Assembly: GCF_900142285.1 (NCBI RefSeq)
Contig: NZ_FRAJ01000013.1
Coordinates: 25,841-89,840 of the forward strand
DNA length: 64,000 nt
Direction: 5' to 3'
Origin: Caminicella sporogenes DSM 14501
Lineage (GTDB): Bacteria; Bacillota; Clostridia; Peptostreptococcales; Caminicellaceae
The notes under the pieces were generated by a model. That model was not told where the DNA came from. It made no database searches and was given only the letters and a program-made list of their open reading frames with translations. This document shows, piece after piece, positions 45,538-53,705 of the stretch (position 1 is its first letter; the number at the start of each line of letters is the position of its first letter). Both the position numbers and the translations under genes were made by a program.

Positions 45538-45891
45538 TCATTTAATTAATTTTAACGAATATCTCCTCTCCAAATATGTTATTAATTCTTTAACCATATC
45601 ATAATAATTTCTATTTAAAACACTCCAATCTCTTTGATAATTTGCATAAATATATCTTTTAACACTTAGTGATGGTAAATAAGGATTACCTCCATAATCA
45701 GCCTGTTCTTTATAAATACATAGTCTTGTCACTCTACCATTTCCTCGACTCAAATCAACAGGATTTATTCCAAAATCCATTTTTTCTTTATGTACTAATG
45801 CAAACCATGCATAATTATCTATTTCTCCTTTTATATATCCATATTTATTACAGCCTTTATCAATTTTTATATTATAATTATAATCAGACAT
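45538..45891 (-). CDS. Hypothetical protein, 117 aa (possibly DUF7678-like)
   Basis: Soluble, with IKGEIDNYAWFALVHKEKMDFGI and NGRVTRLCIYKEQ as conserved-looking blocks and an aromatic C-terminal half (RDWSVLNRNYYDMVKELITYLERRY). The E-x-D-N-Y-x-F-x-A-L-V pattern with a later NGRVxxLxIY recalls small uncharacterised Firmicutes proteins I associate with DUF7678. Confidence in that name is low. ATG behind a modest GGAGGG. No neighbour suggests a function. Confidence 0.6.
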   Translation of the reverse strand: MSDYNYNIKIDKGCNKYGYIKGEIDNYAWFALVHKEKMDFGINPVDLSRGNGRVTRLCIYKEQADYGGNPYLPSLSVKRYIYANYQRDWSVLNRNYYDMVKELITYLERRYSLKLIK

Positions 45892-45992
45892 TAAAATCCC
45901 TCCATAATGCCTTTAATAAAATATTTATAAAATCTCTATATATAATATTCTTCTTTAATATACTAAATGATATTCATGGTTAATTTTTTCAT

Positions 45993-46023
45993 AAAAAAAA
46001 GCAGGTTCAAACTTAACCTACTT
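45993..46023 (-). terminator. Terminator of small helical protein gene
   Basis: AAGTAGGTT, loop, AACCTGCTT, then a run of T on the minus strand. The stop codon lies in the stem. Confidence 0.85.
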
Positions 46024-46162
46024 CGTTAATTTTATATAGAAAATCAACTTTATTTTTTGTCATCTTTACATATAAATCATCATCTATTTTTCCTTCTCTA
46101 TGTAATTTATTACACAAATTAATAAATTCTTCAATCAAATCTATTAAATCCTGCTTCATCAT
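46013..46162 (-). CDS. Small helical protein, 49 aa
   Basis: ATG-ATG start behind GGGGG. The peptide is one long amphipathic helix pair: LIDLIEEFINLCNKLHREGK then IDDDLYVKMTKNKVDFLYKI. About 16 of 42 positions match the 68-residue protein at 61243-61449, including GKI, MT-NK and FL, so the two are paralogues. A dedicated terminator supports it being a real gene. Function unknown; too short for most gene callers. Confidence 0.7.
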   Translation of the reverse strand: MMKQDLIDLIEEFINLCNKLHREGKIDDDLYVKMTKNKVDFLYKINEVG

Positions 46163-46291
46163 TATACCCCCTACCATTATTTAACTATTTATTAGAATTA
46201 TATGCTTTATTTCTACAAAATATACCTTTTACTTTTAAAATCTCTTATAAATTTATTTCTTAACACTTATTCTAGGAGGTAAATATTTAAA

Positions 46292-46312
46292 GGTGGAGAA
46301 ATAATCTCCACC
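46292..46312 (-). terminator. Terminator of speE
   Basis: GGTGGAGA, five-base loop, TCTCCACC, then TTTAAATATTT on the minus strand. Confidence 0.75.
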
Positions 46313-46321
46313 TTGTCAAAT

Positions 46322-47197
46322 TTACTCAATATCAAGATATTCTTTCATAAAATTAGGAAGACTAAAACATGATTTGAAAATATCTTTATTTATATATTTT
46401 GTATTCTTTACAAGCCTTTCTAAATTTGCATTTAAAGGATCATATTTAAATGAAGCTAATGTAAAGCTCCACATACCTCCCGGATAACTTGGAACAACAG
46501 CCTTATAAGTTCTAACTATTGGAAAATGTTTTTTTAATATATCTCTAGTCCTCTTTAAAACTTCTTTATGGAATATAGGAGATTGACTTTGACATACCAT
46601 TATACCATCATCTTTTAAAGATTTTTTTAAATCGACATAAAATTCTTCTGAAAATAATACTTCAGCCGGCCCTACAGGGTCAGAAGAATCTACAATAGCA
46701 ACATCGTAGCATTTTTCTTTATCCTTAACAAACTTTATACCATCTTCAAACAAAAAATTAATTCTTTCATCATTTGGAGCATTTCCCGAAATCATAGTAA
46801 GCTTATCTACACATTCATCAACTACAACTTTATCAATCTCTACCATGTCAACTGACTCTAATTCTTTATACTTAGATAATTCATTTGCTACTCCACAATC
46901 TCCTCCACCTATTATTAATACTTTTTTAGGATTTTGATGAGTAACTACTGGTATATGAGAAATCATTTCATTATATATATATCCATCAAGTTCCGTTGTC
47001 TGCATAACCCCATCTAATACAAGGCAGCGTCCAAAATCATATGAATCTATAATATTTACATGTTGAAATGGAGACTTTTTAGATGATAAAACTTCTTTTA
47101 CTCTGTAATAAAGCTTCATATTATCTCTTTCATCTTCTACTAACCATGTTTCACCATTAATTATTTTAAAGAATTCTAGTAATTGTATTTTTTCCAT
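46322..47197 (-). CDS. speE: Spermidine synthase-like aminopropyltransferase
   Basis: 291 residues. The SAM-type Rossmann core has VLIIGGGDCGVANELSKY (about 89-106), VEIDKVVVDEC, and VDSSDPVGPAEVLFSEEFY with the catalytic Asp of the DSSDP motif. GGGDCG replaces the usual GGGDGG and QSQSP replaces QTDNP, so polyamine specificity may differ. The N-terminus is about 12 residues longer than B. subtilis SpeE. It transfers aminopropyl from decarboxylated SAM. No clear ribosome site directly precedes the ATG. No speD or speA is adjacent. Confidence 0.88.
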   Translation of the reverse strand: MEKIQLLEFFKIINGETWLVEDERDNMKLYYRVKEVLSSKKSPFQHVNIIDSYDFGRCLVLDGVMQTTELDGYIYNEMISHIPVVTHQNPKKVLIIGGGDCGVANELSKYKELESVDMVEIDKVVVDECVDKLTMISGNAPNDERINFLFEDGIKFVKDKEKCYDVAIVDSSDPVGPAEVLFSEEFYVDLKKSLKDDGIMVCQSQSPIFHKEVLKRTRDILKKHFPIVRTYKAVVPSYPGGMWSFTLASFKYDPLNANLERLVKNTKYINKDIFKSCFSLPNFMKEYLDIE

Positions 47198-47205
47198 TTA
47201 ACATT

Positions 47206-47229
47206 TGTTTGGCTAATACATGCCAAACA
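47206..47229 (-). promoter_or_regulatory. Hairpin ahead of speE start codon
   Basis: TGTTTGGC pairs with GCCAAACA around an eight-base loop. An AAAGGTGG site lies just before the hairpin and the ATG just after it. Folding could bring the site to working distance from the start or control it. This is inference from position. Confidence 0.45.
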
Positions 47230-47342
47230 CTTTCACCACCTTTCATCATTTTTATGATAATCTAACATATATTTTATGTAATATTTAATATTTTTTCAAA
47301 TAAAATATTAAGCTTTTTCAAAACAACTTAAAAATCGCAAGT

Positions 47343-48026
47343 TTATTTATGCTCAAAAGGCAAAACATACATACCTTCATCTTCTTTCCATTCAGCATAA
47401 AAAACATCTTCTGGTTTATCTATTCCATGTCTTTTTAGCTGTTTTATAAGCCATTCTTCTTCAAATCCACATGCTTTAACATTATCCCACAAAACTTCAC
47501 CATCTATAATAAAAGTTACAGGCAAATAAACAGGTTTTTCTGACAATTTTAAATCTTCATTTGTAGGAACCATATATTTTGACTTCTTCAATACACTTAT
47601 CTTTCCATCTGATTCTAGTATAGCATATTCCACTTCACGTATAGAAAAAACATCTTTTTGTCTAAGTAAATTCTGAAGCTCATTTATATCCAATCTATTT
47701 TTCTTCAATTCATCTCTATCAATAACACCTTTACGAATAACTATAGAAGGATTGCCTTCTAAAAAACCTCTAACTTTTAAATATTTTTGTGTCAACATTT
47801 CAACTGTAAGCATTAACATCCCCCATAAAAAAAGTGCATATAGTATATGAAATATACTGATTTCTCTATCATAAATAGCATTTCCCAACAATTCCCCAAG
47901 TACAATAGCAGAAATAAAATCAAATGGAGTAATTTGACTAATTTGTCTATTTCCTATAAGTTTAGTTACAATTAACAATGCAATAAAACCTAAAATCAAT
48001 TCAATACTTGTATGTATTAAATCCAT
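47343..48026 (-). CDS. DUF421 (YetF/YrbG-like) membrane protein
   Basis: About 227 residues. Three hydrophobic segments (about 5-25, 35-52, 58-76) are followed by a cytoplasmic domain with FLEGNPSIVIRKGVIDRDELKKNRLDINELQNLLRQKDVFSI, the DUF421 signature. The related YetF-type proteins occur in sporeformers and include germination-linked 2Duf homologues. Its activity is unknown. The start is ATG 48026 behind GAGGAG rather than the ATG overlapping the site. Confidence 0.87.
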   Translation of the reverse strand: MDLIHTSIELILGFIALLIVTKLIGNRQISQITPFDFISAIVLGELLGNAIYDREISIFHILYALFLWGMLMLTVEMLTQKYLKVRGFLEGNPSIVIRKGVIDRDELKKNRLDINELQNLLRQKDVFSIREVEYAILESDGKISVLKKSKYMVPTNEDLKLSEKPVYLPVTFIIDGEVLWDNVKACGFEEEWLIKQLKRHGIDKPEDVFYAEWKEDEGMYVLPFEHK

Positions 48027-48035
48027 ACTTACCAT

Positions 48036-48307
48036 CTCCTCTTTAACTTTAAAATAAGCACAAATTTAAACTATAATAAAACTCCAAATCAAAATACTTA
48101 TTAAACATATTTTTTGCAGATAACATCAATAATATGTTTGATAAACATTTTTATAAAATTTAATATTATAAAATATTAAAATCTTACTTTATTTCCCTTC
48201 ACTACATTGCTTAAATATTAATTTTTTTAAAACTCTTTCTTATCATGTAACTTAATCATTTCATAATGAATATATTAAATTATAGATAAATTTTTGGTGG
48301 AGGGATT
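48036..48307. other. Divergent intergenic region
   Basis: About 270 AT-rich bases between the DUF421 gene and the binding lipoprotein. An AAACATATT/AATATGTTT inverted repeat with a 19-base loop lies at about 48106-48142. No confident promoter. Confidence 0.35.
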
Positions 48308-49309
48308 ATGGTGAAAAACTTCAAAACTATAGCACTTTTCACTTCCTTTTTTTTAATTCTATCTTTAACTTTTACTGGATGTAGCGAAAAACATCTAACA
48401 AAAATTACTGTCGCAGAAGTAACACACTCTGTTTTCTATACTCCTCAATATATAGCAGCAACAGAAGGGTTCTTTGAAAAAGAAGGTTTAAAAGTAAACT
48501 TTATAAACACAAAAGGCGCAGATAAAACTATGAGTGCTCTTCTCTCAAATCAAGCAGATATAGGTTTTATGGGACCAGAAGCTTCTATATACGTATATAA
48601 TCAAGGTAAAGATGATTATGCAATAAACTTTGCACAGCTTACTCAAAGAGATGGCTCATTTCTAATATCTAGGAAAAAAATAGACAATTTTGAGTTTAAA
48701 ATACTCAAAGGAAAAACTATTATTGGAGGAAGAAAAGGTGGCATGCCAGAAATGACCTTAGAATATGTTCTAAGAAAACACGGTTTAGAACCGGGTAAAG
48801 ATGTAACAGTAAGAACTGATATTCAATTTTCTGTAATGGCAGGTGCTTTCAAAAGCGGAGAAGGAGATTTTGTAACTCTATTCGAACCGACAGCTACAAT
48901 GATGGAAAAAGAAGGTGCAGGATATATAGTTGCTTCTATAGGTAAAGAAGGTGGTTATATACCTTATACATGCTACTGTGCTAAAAAAAGTTATATTGAA
49001 AAAAATCCCGAAATAATTCAATCTTTTACTAATGCAATCTATAAAGCATTAAAATGGGTTGAAAATCATAGAGCAGAAGAAATTGCTAAATCTTTACAGT
49101 CATATTTTCCAGATGCCGATTTAGAAGTACTTACTACTTTAGTTAAAAGATATAAAGAACAAGATACTTGGAAACCAGATTTAATTTTAACAGAAGAAGG
49201 TTTAAACCATTTAATGAATATTATTGATCAAGCAATAGGATTAGAAAAGAAAGCTCCATATAATAAAATAGTTACTACTGAATTTGCTAAAAATGCTATG
49301 AAAAAATAA
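48308..49309 (+). CDS. NMT1/SsuA-type ABC substrate-binding lipoprotein, orphan
   Basis: 333 residues. The signal peptide has lipobox LTFTGC (Cys25). The mature domain begins ITVAEVTHSVFYTPQYIAATEGFFEKEGL, typical of the NMT1/THI5/SsuA fold, with GFMGPEASIYVYNQ and the C-terminal hinge segments. These proteins bind taurine, alkanesulfonates, nitrate or thiamine precursors for ABC importers. No permease or ATPase gene is adjacent, so it works with a transporter encoded elsewhere or as a scavenger. ATG behind GGTGGAGG. Confidence 0.88.
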   Translation: MVKNFKTIALFTSFFLILSLTFTGCSEKHLTKITVAEVTHSVFYTPQYIAATEGFFEKEGLKVNFINTKGADKTMSALLSNQADIGFMGPEASIYVYNQGKDDYAINFAQLTQRDGSFLISRKKIDNFEFKILKGKTIIGGRKGGMPEMTLEYVLRKHGLEPGKDVTVRTDIQFSVMAGAFKSGEGDFVTLFEPTATMMEKEGAGYIVASIGKEGGYIPYTCYCAKKSYIEKNPEIIQSFTNAIYKALKWVENHRAEEIAKSLQSYFPDADLEVLTTLVKRYKEQDTWKPDLILTEEGLNHLMNIIDQAIGLEKKAPYNKIVTTEFAKNAMKK

Positions 49310-49325
49310 TATAAAATAAAAACAC

Positions 49326-49346
49326 AGCGGAGAATTATTCTCCGCT
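49326..49346. terminator. Bidirectional terminator between lipoprotein gene and queC
   Basis: AGCGGAGAAT, T, ATTCTCCGCT, with A-rich and T-poor flanks. The queC stop codon lies at its edge. Confidence 0.75.
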
Positions 49347-50013
49347 ATAAACTTCTTTCATATTCAATTTTATCTTTTATTCCTGCTTCTTCAAACCCTT
49401 TTAATCTTAAAACACAGCTATCGCAAACACCACATGCCTTTTCTCCGCCCTTATAACAACTCGTAGTTAATTCATAAGGGGCTCCTAGTTTTGTTCCCAA
49501 TTTTATAGTTTCAGCCTTAGAAAGATAAATTAACGGTGCTTTTATTTCTATAGACTTTCCTTTTACTCCTGCTGCTGTTCCTTCATCTACAACTTTTTGA
49601 AATGCTTTAATAAACTCTGGTCTGCAGTCAGGGTATCCACTGTAATCTACAGCACTTACACCTATAAATATTGCCTCTGCTCCTATAACTTCGGCATATC
49701 CTAATGCATAACTTAAAAATAAAATATTTCTAGCTGGAACATATGTTACAGGTATTTCATTATCTCCTTTATAATCTGGTACATCAATATTTTTATCAGT
49801 TAATGCACTGCCACCTACATTTTCCATTTTAATTATTTTATGCTGTTTTACTCCAAAGTATTTTGCCACATTTTTAGCACATTCAAGTTCTCTATTATGC
49901 CTTTGTCCATAATCAAATGAAATAGGATACAGCTCATACCCTTCACTCTTTGCCACTGCCATACAAGTTGTACTGTCTAAACCCCCTGATAAAAGAACTA
50001 CTGCCTTTTTCAT
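49345..50013 (-). CDS. queC: 7-cyano-7-deazaguanine synthase
   Basis: 222 residues. The PP-loop SGGLDSTTCM lies at about 9-18. The C-terminal zinc cysteines are in TSCYKGGEKACGVCDSC (about 186-202). It converts carboxy-deazaguanine to preQ0 with ammonia and ATP. ATG behind GGAGGG. It follows queE by 17 bases. Last gene of the operon. Confidence 0.97.
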   Translation of the reverse strand: MKKAVVLLSGGLDSTTCMAVAKSEGYELYPISFDYGQRHNRELECAKNVAKYFGVKQHKIIKMENVGGSALTDKNIDVPDYKGDNEIPVTYVPARNILFLSYALGYAEVIGAEAIFIGVSAVDYSGYPDCRPEFIKAFQKVVDEGTAAGVKGKSIEIKAPLIYLSKAETIKLGTKLGAPYELTTSCYKGGEKACGVCDSCVLRLKGFEEAGIKDKIEYERSL

Positions 50014-50030
50014 CTTTATCCCTCCATTAT

Positions 50031-50660
50031 TTATACTCCTTTTTCATCAGGTTCCCATATGATTTTATGAATTTGCAATTGAAATCTAACATCTAAATTA
50101 TCTTGCAAAATCCAATTAACAATTTCTTTAGGTTCTATCTTATTAAAAACAGGCGAAAAAGTTATTATTCCCTTCCTATAATATTTTTTTATCACTTCTT
50201 TCGCCCACTCATAATCTTCTCTTGTACCTATTACAAACTTTATTTCATCTCTATCTTTCAAATACTTAAAATTTGTAAAAATCATCTTTTTACTTTCCAT
50301 AGAAGATGGAACCTTCATATCCATTGTAAATCTATGATTAGGTAATAACCTATATTTGCCTAAATCAACCGAACCGTTTGTTTCAATATTGACTTCATAT
50401 TCTTTAAGCAAATATAATAATTTGCTTAAATCTTCTTGAAGTAGAGGTTCACCACCTGTAATGCAAACTCTCTTATATTTAAATTTCTTTACCTCATTAT
50501 ATATTTCCTCTACGGACATTTCCTCTCCATCTTCATAGGAATACTTTGTATCACAAAAACTACATCTTAAATTACAACCTGTAAATCTAATAAATATAGT
50601 TGGAAAACCTGTACTAACGCCTTCACCCTGTATGCTTAAAAATATCTCATTGACCTTCAT
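50031..50660 (-). CDS. queE: 7-carboxy-7-deazaguanine synthase
   Basis: 209 residues, a short radical SAM enzyme. The N-terminus holds SIQGEG and the cluster motif CNLRCSFC (about 29-36). VCITGGEPLLQEDL lies at about 65-78. It makes 7-carboxy-7-deazaguanine from the QueD product. ATG behind AAAGGGAAG. It overlaps queD by 14 bases, so the two are coupled. Confidence 0.97.
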   Translation of the reverse strand: MKVNEIFLSIQGEGVSTGFPTIFIRFTGCNLRCSFCDTKYSYEDGEEMSVEEIYNEVKKFKYKRVCITGGEPLLQEDLSKLLYLLKEYEVNIETNGSVDLGKYRLLPNHRFTMDMKVPSSMESKKMIFTNFKYLKDRDEIKFVIGTREDYEWAKEVIKKYYRKGIITFSPVFNKIEPKEIVNWILQDNLDVRFQLQIHKIIWEPDEKGV

Positions 50661-51042
50661 TATAAAAATCTTCCCTTTCTAATTCTGCATAGCTTGTTGG
50701 TGTTTCCCAAAGTCTTACCTTCTTTAGTAAATAATTTTTTGAATTTAAAACTCCATTAAGTTCATTAAAAATCCATACAACCATATTTTCACAAGTAGTA
50801 TTAAAATCAAATACATCATTTAAATATTTATGGTCTAGTTTACTTATTATCTTTTCATTTACTATCTTTTTTAACTCATTAAAATCTATCACCATTCCTC
50901 TATAATCAGTTTTTCCTCTTACTGTAATTTCCAACTTATAAGTATGCCCATGTAGATATTTACAGTTTCCATCGTAATTTTCCAATTTATGTGCACTATC
51001 AAAAGTAAATATTTTTGTAACGTTTACAAATTTATTATGCAT
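50647..51042 (-). CDS. queD: 6-carboxytetrahydropterin synthase
   Basis: 131 residues. The zinc ligands are in FDSAHKL (about 14-20) and YLHGHTYKL (about 29-37), and the catalytic Cys in NCKYLHGH. CENMVVWIFNEL and LWETPTSYAEL complete the QueD fold. First pathway-specific step after FolE (not in the window). Its ATG overlaps the end of the activase gene by eight bases. Confidence 0.96.
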   Translation of the reverse strand: MHNKFVNVTKIFTFDSAHKLENYDGNCKYLHGHTYKLEITVRGKTDYRGMVIDFNELKKIVNEKIISKLDHKYLNDVFDFNTTCENMVVWIFNELNGVLNSKNYLLKKVRLWETPTSYAELEREDFYNEGQ

Positions 51043-51817
51043 TACATAATCCCTTCTTTCTCATAGAAAAATATGCACAACCTATAGCTCCATTCAACTG
51101 CGGTTTATCTGGAATAATAACATTTTCAAAATCACTTTCTAAAAACTTCTGCATAGCTTTATTTTTAGCTACACCACCAGTTAAAACTAATATCCTGCTT
51201 CTAAAATTATTCAAAAGAGGTTTTATTCTTTGATATAGTGAATAATTTACACCTGCTGCCAATTCCTCTATTTTATAGCCTTCTGCTATCTTTCCTATGA
51301 GTTCTGATTCTCCAAAGACTGCACAAGTACTATTTAAATCTACAGGAGATTTATAATAATTAGTCAAATCATTTAAAGTAATTTCTAAGACTAAAGCCAT
51401 ATTTTCAAGATACCTTCCACTTGATGCTGCACATTTATCATTTAAAACTAAATCCGTAATAATGCCTTTTTCGACTTTAACTATCTTAGTATCTTGCCCT
51501 CCAATATCCAACAAAGTAAAGTCTTTTAAATTAGTTTGATATATTGCCCCGTAAACATGAGCCTTTATCTCATTAATAACAGTAGCATTATAAATCTTTA
51601 AATTGTTTCTACCATATCCCGTACTCACTATATCTATTTTTTCTCTATCTAATCCTAATTTTTCAAAATCAACATGTATTTTCCCATCAATATAGTTTGT
51701 ATAATCTCTATAAAAAGTCATTGTTCCCAATATCTTCTCTTTTATCACTTTACCACTGCTATCTAACAATATAATCTTTACTGCCCTACTTCCCAAATCT
51801 ATTCCTAAAAAAGTCAT
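51035..51817 (-). CDS. 2-hydroxyacyl-CoA dehydratase/benzoyl-CoA reductase-type activase
   Basis: 260 residues of the BcrAD/BadFG ASKHA ATPase family. The N-terminal phosphate loop is GIDLGSRAVKIILLDSSG, DIGGQDTKI (about 99-107) follows, and the [4Fe-4S] cluster cysteines are in NDKCAASSGRYLE and NSTCAVFGESELI. The homodimer uses ATP to deliver low-potential electrons to its partner. The partner is the adjacent HgdB-like protein. ATG behind AGGAGG. It overlaps queD, so queuosine genes share its transcript. Confidence 0.94.
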   Translation of the reverse strand: MTFLGIDLGSRAVKIILLDSSGKVIKEKILGTMTFYRDYTNYIDGKIHVDFEKLGLDREKIDIVSTGYGRNNLKIYNATVINEIKAHVYGAIYQTNLKDFTLLDIGGQDTKIVKVEKGIITDLVLNDKCAASSGRYLENMALVLEITLNDLTNYYKSPVDLNSTCAVFGESELIGKIAEGYKIEELAAGVNYSLYQRIKPLLNNFRSRILVLTGGVAKNKAMQKFLESDFENVIIPDKPQLNGAIGCAYFSMRKKGLCNA

Positions 51818-51849
51818 ATTTTTCCTCCTAAAATACTGCTAATTTACTT

Positions 51850-52845
51850 TTATAATAAAATATTATCCTTTAACATATCTATAAAAGATTCTATACGCAA
51901 CCTAGTTCTTGCATCTACTTTTCCAGGTAAATCTCCCTCTATTGTAAGTACAGGTATATCTAATTCATGTTTTACTATTATATCTTCTATCCCCCTATAA
52001 CAAAAAGCTTGAACATAATGTATTATCCCATCTAATTTTCTAAGTTTTATCTGCTCCTTTATATCCTTTAATCTAAAGTTTATTCCATAAGGATATGAAA
52101 AATTTAAATACATATGATATACTGAATCATCTATATCAAATCCTGTCATAGAAAAAGCTCTCTGTACTTCATTATAAACAACTCTACCTCCAAATGCTTC
52201 TATGATACTGTAAATATCTGTGAAAATAGGAGGTACTCCAATATATCCAAGTCTTATTTCATCAATTTTTGGATTTCTATTCTCAATTTCTTTTATCTTT
52301 TTCTCTAAATCAATAGAAAATTTAGTATAATCACCATTAAAATCACTACAGCTTACATGCCACAAATGGTTTTCAAAACCACTTGCCTTATTATATTTCC
52401 ACGTTAGCTCATCTAAATACTCTACTCTTTTTCTTATTTTATGAAGTCCTCTTTTAATCTTATCAACTTCATCTAAAGATACATTAAAAACCTTCATTAA
52501 GTTATCAATCTCTCTTTTTAAAATTTTAATATCCCTATTTTGAGGAAATGCAAAAGGATATATATTTATCCCCTTCATCTTCCATACTTCTAAAAGAGCT
52601 CCAGTATTTGAACAGTCTCCTTCTACAACACCAACTACATTGTTTATTCCATTTTCCAATGCCACTGAATATAAACCTTTTATCCAAGAACATAAATTTC
52701 TTGGAAATCCATCAATTTCAGCTTTTTCAATATATTCTTTGCCCATTTTCGATACAACAAAAATATTATTTAAATCTATAGGCTTAATTCCAGCAGCAAA
52801 TAATACTTCTACTGGAATAGTTGTCGTCAATCCTACTTTTTCCAC
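51850..52845 (-). CDS. 2-hydroxyacyl-CoA dehydratase D-component-like protein (HgdB/FldBC fold)
   Basis: 331 residues, a single subunit. Conserved cluster cysteines appear in RNLCSWIKGLYS, VEGDCSNTG and VQAFCYRGIED, and IEGDLPGKVDARTRLRIESFIDML is the C-terminal family motif. It is shorter than the dehydratase subunits and lacks a second subunit. It may therefore be a double-cubane-cluster-type reductase or a reductase of unknown substrate rather than an acyl-CoA dehydratase. GTG behind AGGGTGATATT. Operon with the activase, 32 bases apart. Confidence 0.88.
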   Translation of the reverse strand: MEKVGLTTTIPVEVLFAAGIKPIDLNNIFVVSKMGKEYIEKAEIDGFPRNLCSWIKGLYSVALENGINNVVGVVEGDCSNTGALLEVWKMKGINIYPFAFPQNRDIKILKREIDNLMKVFNVSLDEVDKIKRGLHKIRKRVEYLDELTWKYNKASGFENHLWHVSCSDFNGDYTKFSIDLEKKIKEIENRNPKIDEIRLGYIGVPPIFTDIYSIIEAFGGRVVYNEVQRAFSMTGFDIDDSVYHMYLNFSYPYGINFRLKDIKEQIKLRKLDGIIHYVQAFCYRGIEDIIVKHELDIPVLTIEGDLPGKVDARTRLRIESFIDMLKDNILL

Positions 52846-52918
52846 AATATCACCCTTTATTTTTCAACTTATTCTAAACTTTTCTATAACAACTCCAAAA
52901 TATTTTTACAAAATAAAA

Positions 52919-53047
52919 GGACTGCCTCCAAAATAAAGACAGTCCCTAATATATGATTAACTAAAATGATAATACAAAATAGCTAAACCAATATTAGATT
53001 TTAAGTGCCGTAGTTTTGTTTATAGACAGGAGGCTTTCGAACTGTCT
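52919..53047. repeat. Structured intergenic element with two hairpins
   Basis: A left hairpin (GGACTG/CAGTCC, 52919-52945) and a right hairpin (AGACAG/CTGTCT, 53024-53047) have loops containing GCCTCC (52924-52929) and GGAGGC (53029-53034), which are complementary. The left hairpin with TTTTATTTTG on the minus strand can terminate the upstream transcript. The whole 130-bp unit may be a dispersed non-coding repeat. Confidence 0.5.
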
Positions 53048-53095
53048 CGTATTAAAATATCATAAAAATCATTAAAAATCAATAAAATTTTATAA

Positions 53096-53596
53096 TCAGC
53101 TACTAAGAGTTAAATAATTCAAAAGACATTTTGAAGTCAATCCTATAAAAATGCCTGTTCCAACTGCTGCTAAAAATAATATTGGAAAATAAATAAAAAT
53201 ATTTATATTTTTAATAATAAATGCTGCTACTAATAATTGTCCTACATTATGAAATACTGCTCCAGCAACACTTATACCAATTAAACTGACATTTTCCCTA
53301 CCTACTACTTTAATAAGTTCCATAATTAATATACTTAAAATTCCACCTACTATGCTATACAAAAAAGATGATACACCTCCGCCAAATATTGATGCCAAAA
53401 TGACTCTAGTTATTAAAACTATAAATGCATCTTTAAATCCAAATATCATAAGAACAGTCAATGTTATAATATTTGAAAGTCCAAGTTTTGCTCCGGGTGC
53501 TATAAAAGGTACAGGAATCATTCTTTCAACTAAATGAAGTACTAAAGCCATAGAAACAAACAATCCCATCAGCACTAACTTTTTTGTATCTTTCAT
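53096..53596 (-). CDS. Gx transporter family (heptaprenyl diphosphate synthase component I-like) membrane protein
   Basis: About 166 residues with five hydrophobic segments. ALVLHLVERMIPVPFIAPGAKLGLSNIITL (about 10-39) and GGGVSSFLYSIVGGILSILIME are the family motifs; they resemble ECF-type S components. Despite the database name, transport of a small molecule is more likely than prenyl synthesis. In Clostridia it often accompanies NusG-like and FMN-binding genes, absent here. The start is ATG 53596 behind GGAGG. Confidence 0.87.
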   Translation of the reverse strand: MKDTKKLVLMGLFVSMALVLHLVERMIPVPFIAPGAKLGLSNIITLTVLMIFGFKDAFIVLITRVILASIFGGGVSSFLYSIVGGILSILIMELIKVVGRENVSLIGISVAGAVFHNVGQLLVAAFIIKNINIFIYFPILFLAAVGTGIFIGLTSKCLLNYLTLSS

Positions 53597-53675
53597 ATAA
53601 ATAATCCTCCAATAATTCAAATACAAACATAATAATATATTATTTCAATTTATTTCTAATTGCTCTTGATAAAGA

Positions 53676-53703
53676 AAATAAACTATCTCTAAATCGAGAT
53701 AGC
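53676..53703 (-). terminator. Terminator of sdaAB-sdaAA operon
   Basis: CTATCTC, six-base loop, GAGATAG, then TTTATTTTC on the minus strand. Confidence 0.8.
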
Positions 53704-53705
53704 TT

